DNA of 64,000 bases, from contig CAWJLS010000004.1 in the NCBI GenBank assembly GCA_963843755.1, positions 357,299 through 421,298 on the forward strand, read 5' to 3'. Positions 1-8,709 of the stretch are shown here, piece by piece. This DNA comes from CAWJLS01 sp963843755. GTDB lineage: Bacteria > Acidobacteriota > Thermoanaerobaculia > Multivoradales > DATKCC01. Position numbers and translations under genes: made by a program. How positions within the stretch are numbered: the first letter of the stretch is position 1; each line of letters begins with the position of its first letter. A model generated the notes under the pieces. That model was not told the DNA's origin, did not search any database, and was given only the letters and a program-made list of their open reading frames with translations.

Positions 1-1
1 C

Positions 2-805
2 GGCGTGGGGGTGGCCGAGGCGATCCGGGAGGAGATCTTCGATCCGTTCTTCACCACCAAGACGGGCGGTGAAGGGACCGGTCTCGGGCTCGCCATGGTC
101 CACGGCATCGTCACCCAGAGCGGCGGATCGATCTGGGTCGAGAGCCAGCCGGGCAGAGGGGCGACGTTCTTCATCTGGCTTCCCCGGGTGGAGGCGTCGG
201 CACCCCGGACGGAGGCGGCCGCTGCGCACGCACCCGCGGTCCCCGACCAGCCGGTGGGGTCGCCGCCCGGCCTGGCCGGCCTGCCCGGTCAGCCGGAAGG
301 GGCCGGCGGGGCGGGCGGAAGCGAGCGGCTCCCGACGGCTGGGGCTTCCGGTCCCTCGCGGCCGGAGCCGCCGGCGGGCAACGTCGCCCTGATCGTCGAG
401 GACGAGCGCCCGATCCGCAAGATCGTCTCCATGATCCTGGCACGCCACGGATACCGCACCGCCGAGGCGGAGAGCGTGTGCACGGCCCGCGAGATCCTCG
501 ACGAGCTGAGCGGCCAGGATGGATCGCCCAGCCTGCTGGTCTGCGACATGGTCCTGCCGGACGGCTCCGGCTCCGAGATCGCCGAGCTGGTCAACCGCCG
601 TCACCCCGGGGCGGCGATCCTCCTCATGTCGGGCTACGCCGAGGAGATGCTGGAGCGCGAGGAGGGTGACGACCAGTTCACCTTCCTGCCGAAGCCGTTC
701 TCCCCGGAGCAGCTCATGGGCGCGGTGACCGACGCGTTCGCCCGTGTCCTCTCCGATCGGCCGGCCCCACCGGACCGCCCGGACCGGTCCGGCCCCTCCG
801 CCTGA
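2..805 (+). CDS. Hybrid sensor histidine kinase, C-terminal part (HATPase + receiver), 5' truncated by window
   Basis: Only the end of the gene is present; the frame is open to the window edge, so the true start lies upstream. The first residues (GVGV, then IFDPFFTTK and GTGLGLAMVHGIV) are the G1, F and G2 boxes of a histidine kinase ATP-binding domain. A Pro/Ala/Gly-rich linker of about 70 residues follows, then a receiver domain with the acidic pair (VEDE), the phosphoacceptor Asp in LVCDMVLPDGSG, a Ser/Thr-type switch position (LLMSG) and the conserved Lys in LPKPF. This is the architecture of NtrB-like hybrid kinases that end in a REC domain. The signal sensed cannot be told because the sensor part is missing. 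No output domain follows the receiver, so phosphotransfer to another protein is likely. The identification as a hybrid kinase is firm. Confidence 0.9.
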   Translation, partial: GVGVAEAIREEIFDPFFTTKTGGEGTGLGLAMVHGIVTQSGGSIWVESQPGRGATFFIWLPRVEASAPRTEAAAAHAPAVPDQPVGSPPGLAGLPGQPEGAGGAGGSERLPTAGASGPSRPEPPAGNVALIVEDERPIRKIVSMILARHGYRTAEAESVCTAREILDELSGQDGSPSLLVCDMVLPDGSGSEIAELVNRRHPGAAILLMSGYAEEMLEREEGDDQFTFLPKPFSPEQLMGAVTDAFARVLSDRPAPPDRPDRSGPSA

Positions 806-943
806 GGGTTTTCCCCCACCACATTTGAGGGTCTTCCCCGATGGTGCCGCCCCGGCGCCCGGGCGAGACTGGTTTCCCGCCGGGACTGCCCCCACAGTGC
901 GTCGCCCCGTCCCGGTGTCGAACCCGAGGGAAGGAGGACTCTG

Positions 944-3777
944 ATGCTCTGTTGGATTTCCAGCCGTCTCCGTCTCACCCTGAACCGCGCTCCGAGGACG
1001 CGTCGCGTCGTGCTCGGGGCTCTCGCCGCGCTCGTGCTGTGCGGGCTCGCTGCCCTGCCGGCCGGGGCCGCCACGCCGTCGTCGGCCACGGTGTCGCCGG
1101 CATCGCCCGAGGCGAGCTGGACCGGCGGCCCCAAGCTGCCCACCGCCTCGTCCGACTGCGGCGGTCCGGACGGCAGCCAGTGCGACAACTTCCACCTGAC
1201 CATCGAGGCGCCCGCGGGCTCCTTCGCGGTGGAGATCACCCTGACGCCGCAGGTCGCGGTCGACGACTACGACCTCCAGGTCTGGGGGCCGGACGGCTCC
1301 CTGGTCGGCAGCTCCGGGAGCTCGACCGGCGAGCCGGAGCAGGTCGTGCTGAGCGATCCGGCGCCGGGCGTCTACACGGTCAGCGCGGCCCCCTTCGCCG
1401 CCACCTCGGCCTACGCCGCCGGGGCGAGCCTCAGCCTGACCGATCCGCCGCCGGCGCCGTCGACCGAGACGCCGCCGCGCGACGCGTCGACACCCCCCGG
1501 ACGGCGTCGGTCGCCATCGCCGGCCTCGAGACCCTGCGGATGAGCTCGACGAGTGCACCTCGCCGCCCCGCGCGACCTGGCAGGACGTCTCGTTCCTGAC
1601 CACCTCGCTGACCACCTTCGACCCGATCCTGTGGACCGACCAGGAGCTCGGCCGCACGTTCGTCTCCCAGCTCCTGCCGGCCAAGACCAGCCTGATGGCG
1701 TTCACCGACGACGACGGCGAGAGCTGGACCCCCAGCCAGGGCTCCGGTATCAACTCCGGCGTCGACCACCAGGGGATCGGCGGCGGACCGTTCGCCGACG
1801 GCCTGGTGGGTCCGCTGACCGACTACCCCCACGCGGTCTACTTCTGCTCCCAGGATGCGGCGGCGGCCGAGTGTGCCTCCAGCCTGACCGGCGGCCTGAC
1901 CTTCGGGCCGGCCGTGCCGATCTACAACCTGACCCAGTGCGGCGGTCTCCACGGCCACCCCAAAGTGGCGCCCGACGGCACGGTCTACGTGCCCAACAAG
2001 GGGTGCAGCGGCGGCCAGGCGGTGGTGGTGTCGACCGACAACGGCCTGACCTGGTCCGTGCGCCCGATCGCCGGCAGCACCGACGGTGACTGGGACCCGT
2101 CGGTCGCCTTGGCGTCGGACGGCACGGTCTACTTCGGCTACGGCGACGGTGACGGCCATCCGTACGTCGCCGTCTCCCACGACCGCGGCCAGACCTGGGG
2201 GCCGATCCAGGACGTGGGCGCGGCGTTCGGCATCCAGAACACCGCCTTCCCGGCCATGGTCGCCGGCGATCCGGACCGGGCCGCCTTCGCCTTCCTCGGC
2301 ACGCCGGCCGCCGGCGACGGTGGCGGCGAGGACCCGAGCTTCCCCGGCGAGTGGCACCTCTACGTCGCCCACACCTACGACGGCGGCCAGAGCTGGGTGA
2401 CCGTCGACGCGACGCCGGACGATCCGGTGCAGCGCGGCACGATCTGCTCGGCCGGCACCACCTGCGGCCCGACCCGTAACCTGCTCGACTTCATGGACGC
2501 CACCCTCGATGCCGAGGGACGGGTGCTGGTCGGCTTCGCCGACGGCTGCATCGGCGGCTGCGTCGCCGGTCCGCCCAACAGCGGCACCGAGGTGGCGACC
2601 GTCGCCCGCCAGCTCACCGGCAAGCCGCTCTACGCTGCCTACGATCCGGTCGCGGGGCGTACCGGAGTCGCCGTCGCTGGACGCCGTGCTCCCCGGAGAC
2701 GGCTCCGTCCGGCTCTCCTGGTCGATGCCGGCCGACAACGGCGCGCCGATCACCGCCTACCACCTGTACCGGCGGACCTCCTCGACCCAGTCCCAGCTCC
2801 TGGCCACCACCGGCGGCGACGTGACGACCTACACCGACACGGCGGTGCCGGCCGGCGAGCAGGTGTTCTACCGGGTGACTGCCGAGAGCTCCTACGGCGA
2901 GAGCGCCTCGTGCCGCGAGGTCTCGCCCCAGGTACCGGTCTTCACGGCCGCCGACGCCTGCGCCACCCCGGGGATCCAGGTCGCCGAGGACGACGCCGGT
3001 GACGGCACTCCGGCGACGCTCGACGCCCTCTCCCTGTCGGTGGCCGAGCCGCCCCAGCCCGATGGCGTCGAACGGATCGTCTTCACGGTCCGGATGGCCG
3101 ACCTGGCGAACCCGCTGCCGGGCAACGCCTGGATGATCCTGTGGAACCGGCCGATGCCGGACGCCACCTACGACCGCGACTACGTGGCCATGCGCATCGG
3201 CCTGACCGGTGAGGCGACCTTCGAGGTCGGCAAGATCTCGCCGCCGAACCTGAACCAGGCCACCGCTACCGGGTCGGTCGACTTCGGCAGCTACTCGCCG
3301 GAGGACGGCACGATCGAGATCGGCGTCTCGCCGGAGGCGATCGACGGGGTGGCGCCGGGACAGGACTTGGCGGGGCTCGAGGTCCGGACGTTCTCGGTCA
3401 GCTCGAGCGGGCTGCCGGTTTCCCAGCTCGCCGCCAACGACTCCACGCCGGCCGCCATCTACACCCTCCAGGGCAACGCCCAGTGCCTGTCGAACAACCC
3501 GCCCGTGGCGGTGGACGACGCCGGCACCACGCATGAGAACCGGCCGGTGAAGGTGGCGATCCTGTCCAACGACACCGACGCCGACGGCGATCCACTGCGC
3601 GTGACGTCGATCAGCGCTCCGGAGCACGGTCGCCTGCTCGCCACGAAGCGGACGGGCATCGCGACCTACAAACCCGACGGAGGCTTCACCGGGACCGATC
3701 GGTTCAGCTACACCATCGCCGATGGTCGCGGCGGCTTCGCGACGGCCACCGTGACCGTGACCGTGGTGTCTCCGTAG
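944..3777 (+). pseudogene. Exported BNR/sialidase-like repeat protein with FnIII and Ig-like domains, broken by two frameshifts
   Basis: The ATG at 944 has a strong ribosome site (AAGGAGG at 931-937) and starts a signal peptide ending near PAGAA. Frame 2 then encodes a pre-peptidase-C-like beta domain to about 1490. Homologous-looking sequence continues in frame 3 from about 1500-1560 to 2657 (ATWQDVSF, then BNR-like Asp-box repeats such as TDDDGESWTP, STDNGLTWS, SHDRGQTWG, YDGGQSWV). It then moves to frame 1 (VPESPSLDAVL) for an FnIII domain, an unassigned domain and a C-terminal Ig/cadherin-like domain (NNPPVAVDDAG...). Both changes have the sign of one extra base: one probably in the C6 run at 1493-1498, the other at or beside 2654-2659 (GGGGC). 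The intact gene would encode about 940 residues, a secreted or surface-attached glycan-binding or adhesive protein. It could be a true pseudogene or two homopolymer sequencing errors; well-kept coding on both sides favours recent breakage or error. Confidence 0.7.
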
Positions 3778-3842
3778 GGATTTACCCGTCCTCCCTCCCC
3801 CGGGGAGATCGAGCCCGTCCTCTCCCGACGGCGGGCTCTACC

Positions 3843-3880
3843 GGGCGGATCGGCTCCCCGAGCCGGTCCGCCCTATTTTT
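3843..3880 (+). terminator. Intrinsic terminator of the BNR-protein gene
   Basis: A stem of 7 perfect pairs (3843-3849 with 3867-3873) continues through a wobble pair into 5 more (3851-3855 with 3861-3865), closed by a short loop and followed by TATTTTT at 3874-3880. It lies 66 bases past the stop at 3777. A second, weaker dyad (3811-3817 with 3832-3838) precedes it. The T-run is only on the plus strand, so this ends the upstream gene and not tyrS. Confidence 0.85.
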
Positions 3881-4058
3881 CTTGCGGAAGACCTGCCTCG
3901 TGACGATCGATCCGGTCTTCCTGAACCGGCGAGGTCGCCGCTCCGATCGACCTGGTCGATCTGCTGGATCTCCCCCCAATCCCTCGTTCCCTTTCCCTCC
4001 CTCCGGGGGGAAAGGGACGCCCCCGCCCGGGGGTGTCGAGTGAGCTGGTGGGGGGCTG

Positions 4059-5291
4059 TCAGCTCACTTTGATGTGGGCGAAGCGGCGCTTGCCGACCTT
4101 CAGGAGGTAGGGCTCGTCGCGGGGGGGGAGCTCGGCGAACGGGTCCTCGACGCGGTCGCCGTCGACCGAGACCGCGCCCTGCTGCACCAGCCGGCGGGCC
4201 TCGCTGTTGCTCGACGCCATCTCGGCACCGGCGAGCAGCTTGAAGAGCGCCGTTCCGGCGTCCGCCGTGTGCTCGGGCACGTCGTCCGGCACGCCGCCCT
4301 GGGCGAAGACCTGCTCGAACTCCTCTTCCGCCGCGCGGGCCGCGTCCGCGTCGTGGAACTGCTCGACCAGGAAGCGGGCGAGCTCCTGCTTGACCGCCTT
4401 CGGGTGGAGCGAGCCGTCCGCCACCCGGCGCTTGCGCTCCTCGAGGGTCGCCTCGGGCAGGTCGGTGAGCAGCAGGATCCAGTCCCACATCAGCTCGTCC
4501 GGGATCGACATGGTCTTGCCGTAGATCTCGCCCGGCGCCTCCTCGATGCCGATGGCGTTGCCCAGGCTCTTCGACATCTTCTCGACGCCGTCGGTGCCGA
4601 CGAGCAGCGGCACGGTCAGCACGACCTGGGGCTCCAGATCCTCTTCCTTCATCAGGTCTCGGCCGACCAGGAGGTTGAAGATCTGGTCGTGGCCGCCGAG
4701 CTCCACGTCCGCCTTCATGGCGACGGAGTCGTAGCCCTGGACCAGCGGGTAGAGCAGCTCGTGGAGCGAGATCGGCTGGTTGGTGGCCCAGCGCTTGCGG
4801 AAGTCGTCCCGCTCCATGATCCGCGCGAGCGTGTAGCGGCCGGCCAGGCGGATCATCCCCTCGGAGCCGAGCTCAGAGAGCCAGCGGCTGTTGTAATCGA
4901 TCACCGTCCGGTCGCGGTCGAGGATCTTGAACACCTGCTCCTGGTAGGTGGCGGCGTTGGCCTCGACCTGGTCGCGGGTGAGCTGGGGGCGGGTCGCCTT
5001 GCGGCCCGACGGGTCGCCGATCATGGCGGTGAAGTCGCCGACCAGGAAGACCACCCGGTGGCCCAGATCCTGGAAGTGCTTCATCTTGCGGATCAGCACC
5101 GTGTGCCCCAGGTGCAGATCGGGCGAGGAGGGGTCGAAGCCGGTCTTGACGGTGAGCGGTTGGCCGCTCTTGCTGGCGCGCTCGAGCTTGGCGCGGAGCA
5201 GGCTCTCGTCGACCAGGTCGACGGCTCCGCGCTGGAGCAGGGCCATCTGCTCGCCGACCGGCGGGAAGTCGTGCTGAGGCTCTTCAGGCAT
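4059..5291 (-). CDS. tyrS: Tyrosyl-tRNA synthetase
   Basis: Class I aminoacyl-tRNA synthetase of 410 residues that charges tRNA-Tyr with tyrosine in the cytoplasm. The HIGH-type motif is HLGH at residues 60-63 and the KMSKS loop is exact at 238-242. The tyrosine-site region (YPLVQGYDS, then ELGGHDQIFN) is well kept. The last 60 or so residues form an S4 RNA-binding domain (EARRLVQQGAVSVDG). Length and motifs fit the TyrZ-like branch rather than the E. coli TyrS branch, since HLGH replaces HVGH and the insertion pattern is compact. The ATG at 5291 has no good Shine-Dalgarno sequence. It lies downstream of the glycosyltransferase gene on the same strand (98-base gap). A dyad (4040-4047 with 4060-4067) overlaps the stop codon and could act at the 3' end. 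Confidence 0.97.
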   Translation of the reverse strand: MPEEPQHDFPPVGEQMALLQRGAVDLVDESLLRAKLERASKSGQPLTVKTGFDPSSPDLHLGHTVLIRKMKHFQDLGHRVVFLVGDFTAMIGDPSGRKATRPQLTRDQVEANAATYQEQVFKILDRDRTVIDYNSRWLSELGSEGMIRLAGRYTLARIMERDDFRKRWATNQPISLHELLYPLVQGYDSVAMKADVELGGHDQIFNLLVGRDLMKEEDLEPQVVLTVPLLVGTDGVEKMSKSLGNAIGIEEAPGEIYGKTMSIPDELMWDWILLLTDLPEATLEERKRRVADGSLHPKAVKQELARFLVEQFHDADAARAAEEEFEQVFAQGGVPDDVPEHTADAGTALFKLLAGAEMASSNSEARRLVQQGAVSVDGDRVEDPFAELPPRDEPYLLKVGKRRFAHIKVS

Positions 5292-5389
5292 GGGCCATGG
5301 AAGATACCAGCCTTGCCGACCGCGGCGCCATCTTCCGGCCGCCCACCCAGGGGAACTTCTCTCTCAGCAAATCGGGTGGAGGCGTCCCC

Positions 5390-6175
5390 TTACCAGGAGA
5401 TGTAATCCAGGCCCGGGCGCAGCGTCGGCGGTGGCGGCTCGGTGCCGAGGACCGGGTGGCTGAAGTGGAGGCCGACCCAGGCGGTGAACACCGAGGTGAA
5501 CATCTCGAAGCGCGCCCGGGAGCCGGCGACCAGCCCGCGCTTCCTCTCCTTGACCAGGTGCTTCAGGTCGTAGAGGACGGTCGTGGTCAGGTGCAGACCC
5601 TGGCGCCGGCACGAGTAGTTGAGCGCCGTTTCGGCGGCGAACCCGCCGAGGGTCTCCTCCGGCAGGGCCTCGAACACCTTGCGCTCGAGGCACCGGATGC
5701 CCGAGAGCAGGGGACCGAAGCGGGAGTGGAAGGCGTCGAGCAGCCAGCCGCGGTGGCGGATGCCGACGTTCATGGAGGCGCCGCCGGAGACCACCGGGTC
5801 GATGAGCTGGTAGAGCAGGTAGCCGGAGAGGTTCATGATGTCGCCGTCGACGAACACCAGCACCGGCGCCGTGGTGTTGGCCACGCCGGTGGCCATGGCG
5901 GTCCCTTTGCCGTGGTTGCGCCGCAGGTGGAGCGTGCGCACGCCCATGGCGCGGGCGATCTTCACGGTGTCGTCGGTCGAGCCGTCGGAGACGACCACGA
6001 TCTCGTCGACCAGCGGTGTCTCTTTGAGCACCTTGAGGACATCCGCCAAGGTCGCTTGCTCGTTGTAGGCGGGGACGACGGCGGCCACGCGGGCGGGGCG
6101 GCAGCTCGCGGCGGGCTCCGGCTCTGGGGTGGCGGGCAGCGCCTGGGGCGGCTCCGGGATGGCGGTCTGGTTCAC
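5390..6175 (-). CDS. Family 2 glycosyltransferase
   Basis: A GT-A fold glycosyltransferase of 261 residues starting at the GTG at 6175, chosen because an AGGGAG ribosome site sits 8-9 bases upstream and the longer open frame would run through dapF. After a Pro/Glu-rich leader of about 30 residues come the family-2 motifs: VVPAYNEQATL (nucleotide-sugar binding), VVSDGSTDDT, and the metal-binding DGD in VFVDGDIMN. RNHGKGTAM and GFAAETALN resemble dolichyl-phosphate-mannose or glucosyl-3-phosphoglycerate synthase-type enzymes. There is no strong membrane segment, so it is probably a cytoplasmic or peripheral enzyme using a nucleotide sugar. It lies between tyrS and dapF on the same strand. The acceptor is not predictable. 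Confidence 0.85.
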   Translation of the reverse strand: MNQTAIPEPPQALPATPEPEPAASCRPARVAAVVPAYNEQATLADVLKVLKETPLVDEIVVVSDGSTDDTVKIARAMGVRTLHLRRNHGKGTAMATGVANTTAPVLVFVDGDIMNLSGYLLYQLIDPVVSGGASMNVGIRHRGWLLDAFHSRFGPLLSGIRCLERKVFEALPEETLGGFAAETALNYSCRRQGLHLTTTVLYDLKHLVKERKRGLVAGSRARFEMFTSVFTAWVGLHFSHPVLGTEPPPPTLRPGLDYISW

Positions 6176-6309
6176 GTCGTGGCTCCCTGGTCGGGGCTGC
6201 TCTGGAGGTTCGAATCGCTCGGGATCCACCGCGCCTCCGGTCGGTGCGGGATGGCCTCCGCGGCCGATCCGGAGGACGGATCGCCCTGAATGGGGAAGCA
6301 AGATCCGTG

Positions 6310-7158
6310 CTATTCCCAGGCGGGGGGCGCGGGGAGGTTCCCGGCGGACGGCAGCAGCTCGCCGCGGGCCACCAGGCGCGCGTCCCCGGAGAGCTCCAGG
6401 CGGTCGGCGCGGGGTGAGCGATCGACGCGGAGCTCGAAGCCGCCGCGGGTCAGGGCGGCCACCGGCGGGTCGAGCGTCCCGGCGGCTCGGCCGGCGGCGA
6501 CGGCCGCCAGGACGCCGGTGCCGCAGGCCAGGGTTTCGCCCTCGACGCCGCGCTCGTAGCTCCGGATGGCGATCCGGTGCCGGTCGACGACCTGCACGAA
6601 GTCGACGTTGGCGCCGGCGGGCCCGAGGTCGGGGTGGTGGCGGAGGGTGGGTCCCAGGGTCGCCACCGGCGCCCGGCCCAGGTCGTCCTCCGGCCGGAAC
6701 AGGACGAAATGGGGTACGCCGGAGTCCACCCGGAACCCGGCATGGACCGCGCCGTCCACGGCGAGGGACAAGGGCTCGACCGCGGTGGGCGCCGGCAGCT
6801 CGAGGGCGACGTCGTCGGGCGGCGCGCGGCGGGCGGGGATCGCCCCGGCGTCGGTCAGCACGGTCAGGGTGTCGCCCCGGGCCCAGCCGAGCTCCCAGGC
6901 GAGGCGGGCGGCGCAGCGGGTGCCGTTGATGCACAGGTCGGCGCGGTTGCCGTCGGCGTTGAAGTGGACCATGCGGACGGCGGCGCCGCGATCACCCGGC
7001 GCGGGGGAGAGCAGGAACAGCCCGTCGGCGCCCAGGGAGAGCCGGCGAGTGCACCAGGCGCGGACGACCTCCGGCGAGAGGTCGAACCCGGCGGGCAGCG
7101 GCTCCGGGAGGGCGATGAAGTCGTTGCCCGCCCCGGAGACCTTGTAGAAGGAGGCCAT
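6310..7158 (-). CDS. dapF: Diaminopimelate epimerase
   Basis: Converts LL- to meso-diaminopimelate in the lysine and peptidoglycan precursor pathway. The 282-residue length is typical. The two catalytic cysteines of this PLP-independent racemase family are visible: Cys76 in the motif CINGTRC and Cys212 in ACGTG. GAGNDF near the N-terminus and GANVDFVQV are further family motifs. The usual CGNG(x)RC is CING(x)RC here, so the glycine after the first catalytic Cys is an isoleucine; both cysteines and the Asn are kept, so activity is expected. The upstream neighbour on the same strand is an FnIII lipoprotein whose N-terminus resembles the small LptM/YifL lipoprotein that sits next to dapF in enterobacteria. 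Confidence 0.95.
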   Translation of the reverse strand: MASFYKVSGAGNDFIALPEPLPAGFDLSPEVVRAWCTRRLSLGADGLFLLSPAPGDRGAAVRMVHFNADGNRADLCINGTRCAARLAWELGWARGDTLTVLTDAGAIPARRAPPDDVALELPAPTAVEPLSLAVDGAVHAGFRVDSGVPHFVLFRPEDDLGRAPVATLGPTLRHHPDLGPAGANVDFVQVVDRHRIAIRSYERGVEGETLACGTGVLAAVAAGRAAGTLDPPVAALTRGGFELRVDRSPRADRLELSGDARLVARGELLPSAGNLPAPPAWE

Positions 7159-7182
7159 CCGCCGCTCCCGCCGCGCGGGCTC

Positions 7183-8700
7183 CTAGCGGACCCGCGCCGT
7201 CACCTGGTCCGACGGGTCGCTCTCGTTGCCGTCGCGGTCGACGGCGCTCACCCGGTAGGTGTACGAGGCGCCGGCGGTGACGTCGTGGTCGATCACGGCC
7301 GTGTCGGTGACCAGCGCGTCGGTGATGCGCTGGAACTCCTGGCTCGCCGGGCTGCGCCGATAGACCCGGTAGCCCGCCAGGTCCTTGTCGGCGACCGGGC
7401 GCCAGACGACGCGCACCTGGACGGCGCCCGCGTGGGCTTCGGCACCGCCCTCTCCCTCCTGGACCAGCGCGACCACGCCGGTCGGCGCCGACGGGGCGAA
7501 GCGATCCTTGTAGTCGATCTCCACCTCTTCGCCGAGGCGGCTCTCGACCAGCACCGGCTGGCGCTGGGAGACGGCGGTCACCGCGTAGAGGTAGCGCTGG
7601 CCGAAGCGCGCGCCGTCGTCGACCACAGTGCGAGCCTTGCGGCCGACGGTCCGCACCGGGGCGCCGTACTCGCGCTCGGTCGCCAGCCGGCGGTAGATGT
7701 TGAAGCCGAGGAGGCCGCCGGAGCTTGCCGAGTCGTCATCCTCGGCGCTCGCCTCGTCACTCTCGCCAGCCTTCGGGGCCGCCATGGCGCTCGCATCGCC
7801 GTTCGCATCCGCGTCGGCCGCCGCCCCGCTCGCGGTCGTCGTGGTCATCCCGTCCGGGGCCGCGCTCGACCCCGTCGGCTGCCCTTCCGTCGCTGCCTCC
7901 GGCTCGCTCTGCGCGGCCTCCTCCTCCGTCTCCGGGTACTCCCAGCGCAGGCGCACGCCCCGGTCCTCGCCTTCGAGCTTCAGGCCGGTCGGTGCCTCCG
8001 GCGCCGGCGCGACGGCGAAGGTCACCAGGTTCGACAGCCCCGACTCCTCGCCGGTCGGCCCCTGGGACTTGACCGCCAGGGTGACCACCGGCGTAGGGCT
8101 GGTCGTGGACGGCGTGGGCGTCGCCGGCGCCTTCTCGGGCTCGGCCGGAGTGCCGGCCTCCGTCGTGGAGGTCTCGGACGTCGCGGTCGTCGCGGCCGTT
8201 GCGGCCATGGCCGCCGCTCCAGACGGTTCGGTGGGCCCGGACGGCATCGGCAGCTCGAGCTCGACGCGGTCGCCGCTGACCGCCGACTGCAGGTCCTTGC
8301 CGGAGAGCGTGCGCTCCGGCCGGGCGGTGGCGAGGAACTGGCGCACGTCGATCTGGGGCGGCGAGCCGTCGGTGGTCGCCGGGGCGTCCCAACGCAGGCT
8401 CCACACCGTCACCTCGGTGACCGCGGAGAGCGGCGTCCCGGCCGCGGTGGTGCGCGGGAAGGGGAGCGAGAGCAGCAGGCGGTCGCCCCGCTGGATCGCC
8501 TGGAGATCCTTGGTCGCGGCCGGGATCTGGCGGATCGGCGGCAGCGGATCGCCCTTCTTGCCGCAGCCAACGACGGCGGTGCCGAGCGTCGCGGCGGCGA
8601 CGATCGCGAGCAGAGCGGTCGCGACCCCTCGCCCGGGCGTTCTGCCGGAGCGGGTCGCGCAGGAGAGAGTCCCTGCTGGGCGCGGAACAGGACGGTTCAT
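7183..8700 (-). CDS. Lipoprotein with fibronectin type III domains
   Basis: A 505-residue exported protein. The N-terminus has a basic stretch, a hydrophobic segment and a lipobox (AVVGC), so the mature protein would start with a lipidated Cys followed by GKKGDPLPP. That resembles the start of LptM/YifL-type lipoproteins (CGLKGPLYLP), which are often encoded beside dapF, as here. The rest is built of fibronectin type III-like beta modules; the last two are clear (GFNIYRRLATE..., then RVVWRPVADKDLAGYRVYRRSP). They are separated by a Ser/Thr/Ala/Pro-rich linker at roughly residues 160-210 and 270-310. It lies between hslU (9-base gap) and dapF (24-base gap), probably one operon. Function unknown; an envelope structural or scaffolding role is an inference. 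Confidence 0.85.
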   Translation of the reverse strand: MNRPVPRPAGTLSCATRSGRTPGRGVATALLAIVAAATLGTAVVGCGKKGDPLPPIRQIPAATKDLQAIQRGDRLLLSLPFPRTTAAGTPLSAVTEVTVWSLRWDAPATTDGSPPQIDVRQFLATARPERTLSGKDLQSAVSGDRVELELPMPSGPTEPSGAAAMAATAATTATSETSTTEAGTPAEPEKAPATPTPSTTSPTPVVTLAVKSQGPTGEESGLSNLVTFAVAPAPEAPTGLKLEGEDRGVRLRWEYPETEEEAAQSEPEAATEGQPTGSSAAPDGMTTTTASGAAADADANGDASAMAAPKAGESDEASAEDDDSASSGGLLGFNIYRRLATEREYGAPVRTVGRKARTVVDDGARFGQRYLYAVTAVSQRQPVLVESRLGEEVEIDYKDRFAPSAPTGVVALVQEGEGGAEAHAGAVQVRVVWRPVADKDLAGYRVYRRSPASQEFQRITDALVTDTAVIDHDVTAGASYTYRVSAVDRDGNESDPSDQVTARVR

Positions 8701-8709
8701 GGCGGCTCC

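Noticed and set aside
3989..4016. CCCTTTCC/GGAAAGGG dyad and the 4040-4067 dyad as an intrinsic terminator of tyrS
   Set aside because: No T-run follows on the minus strand, so an intrinsic terminator cannot be claimed; they may still act with Rho.
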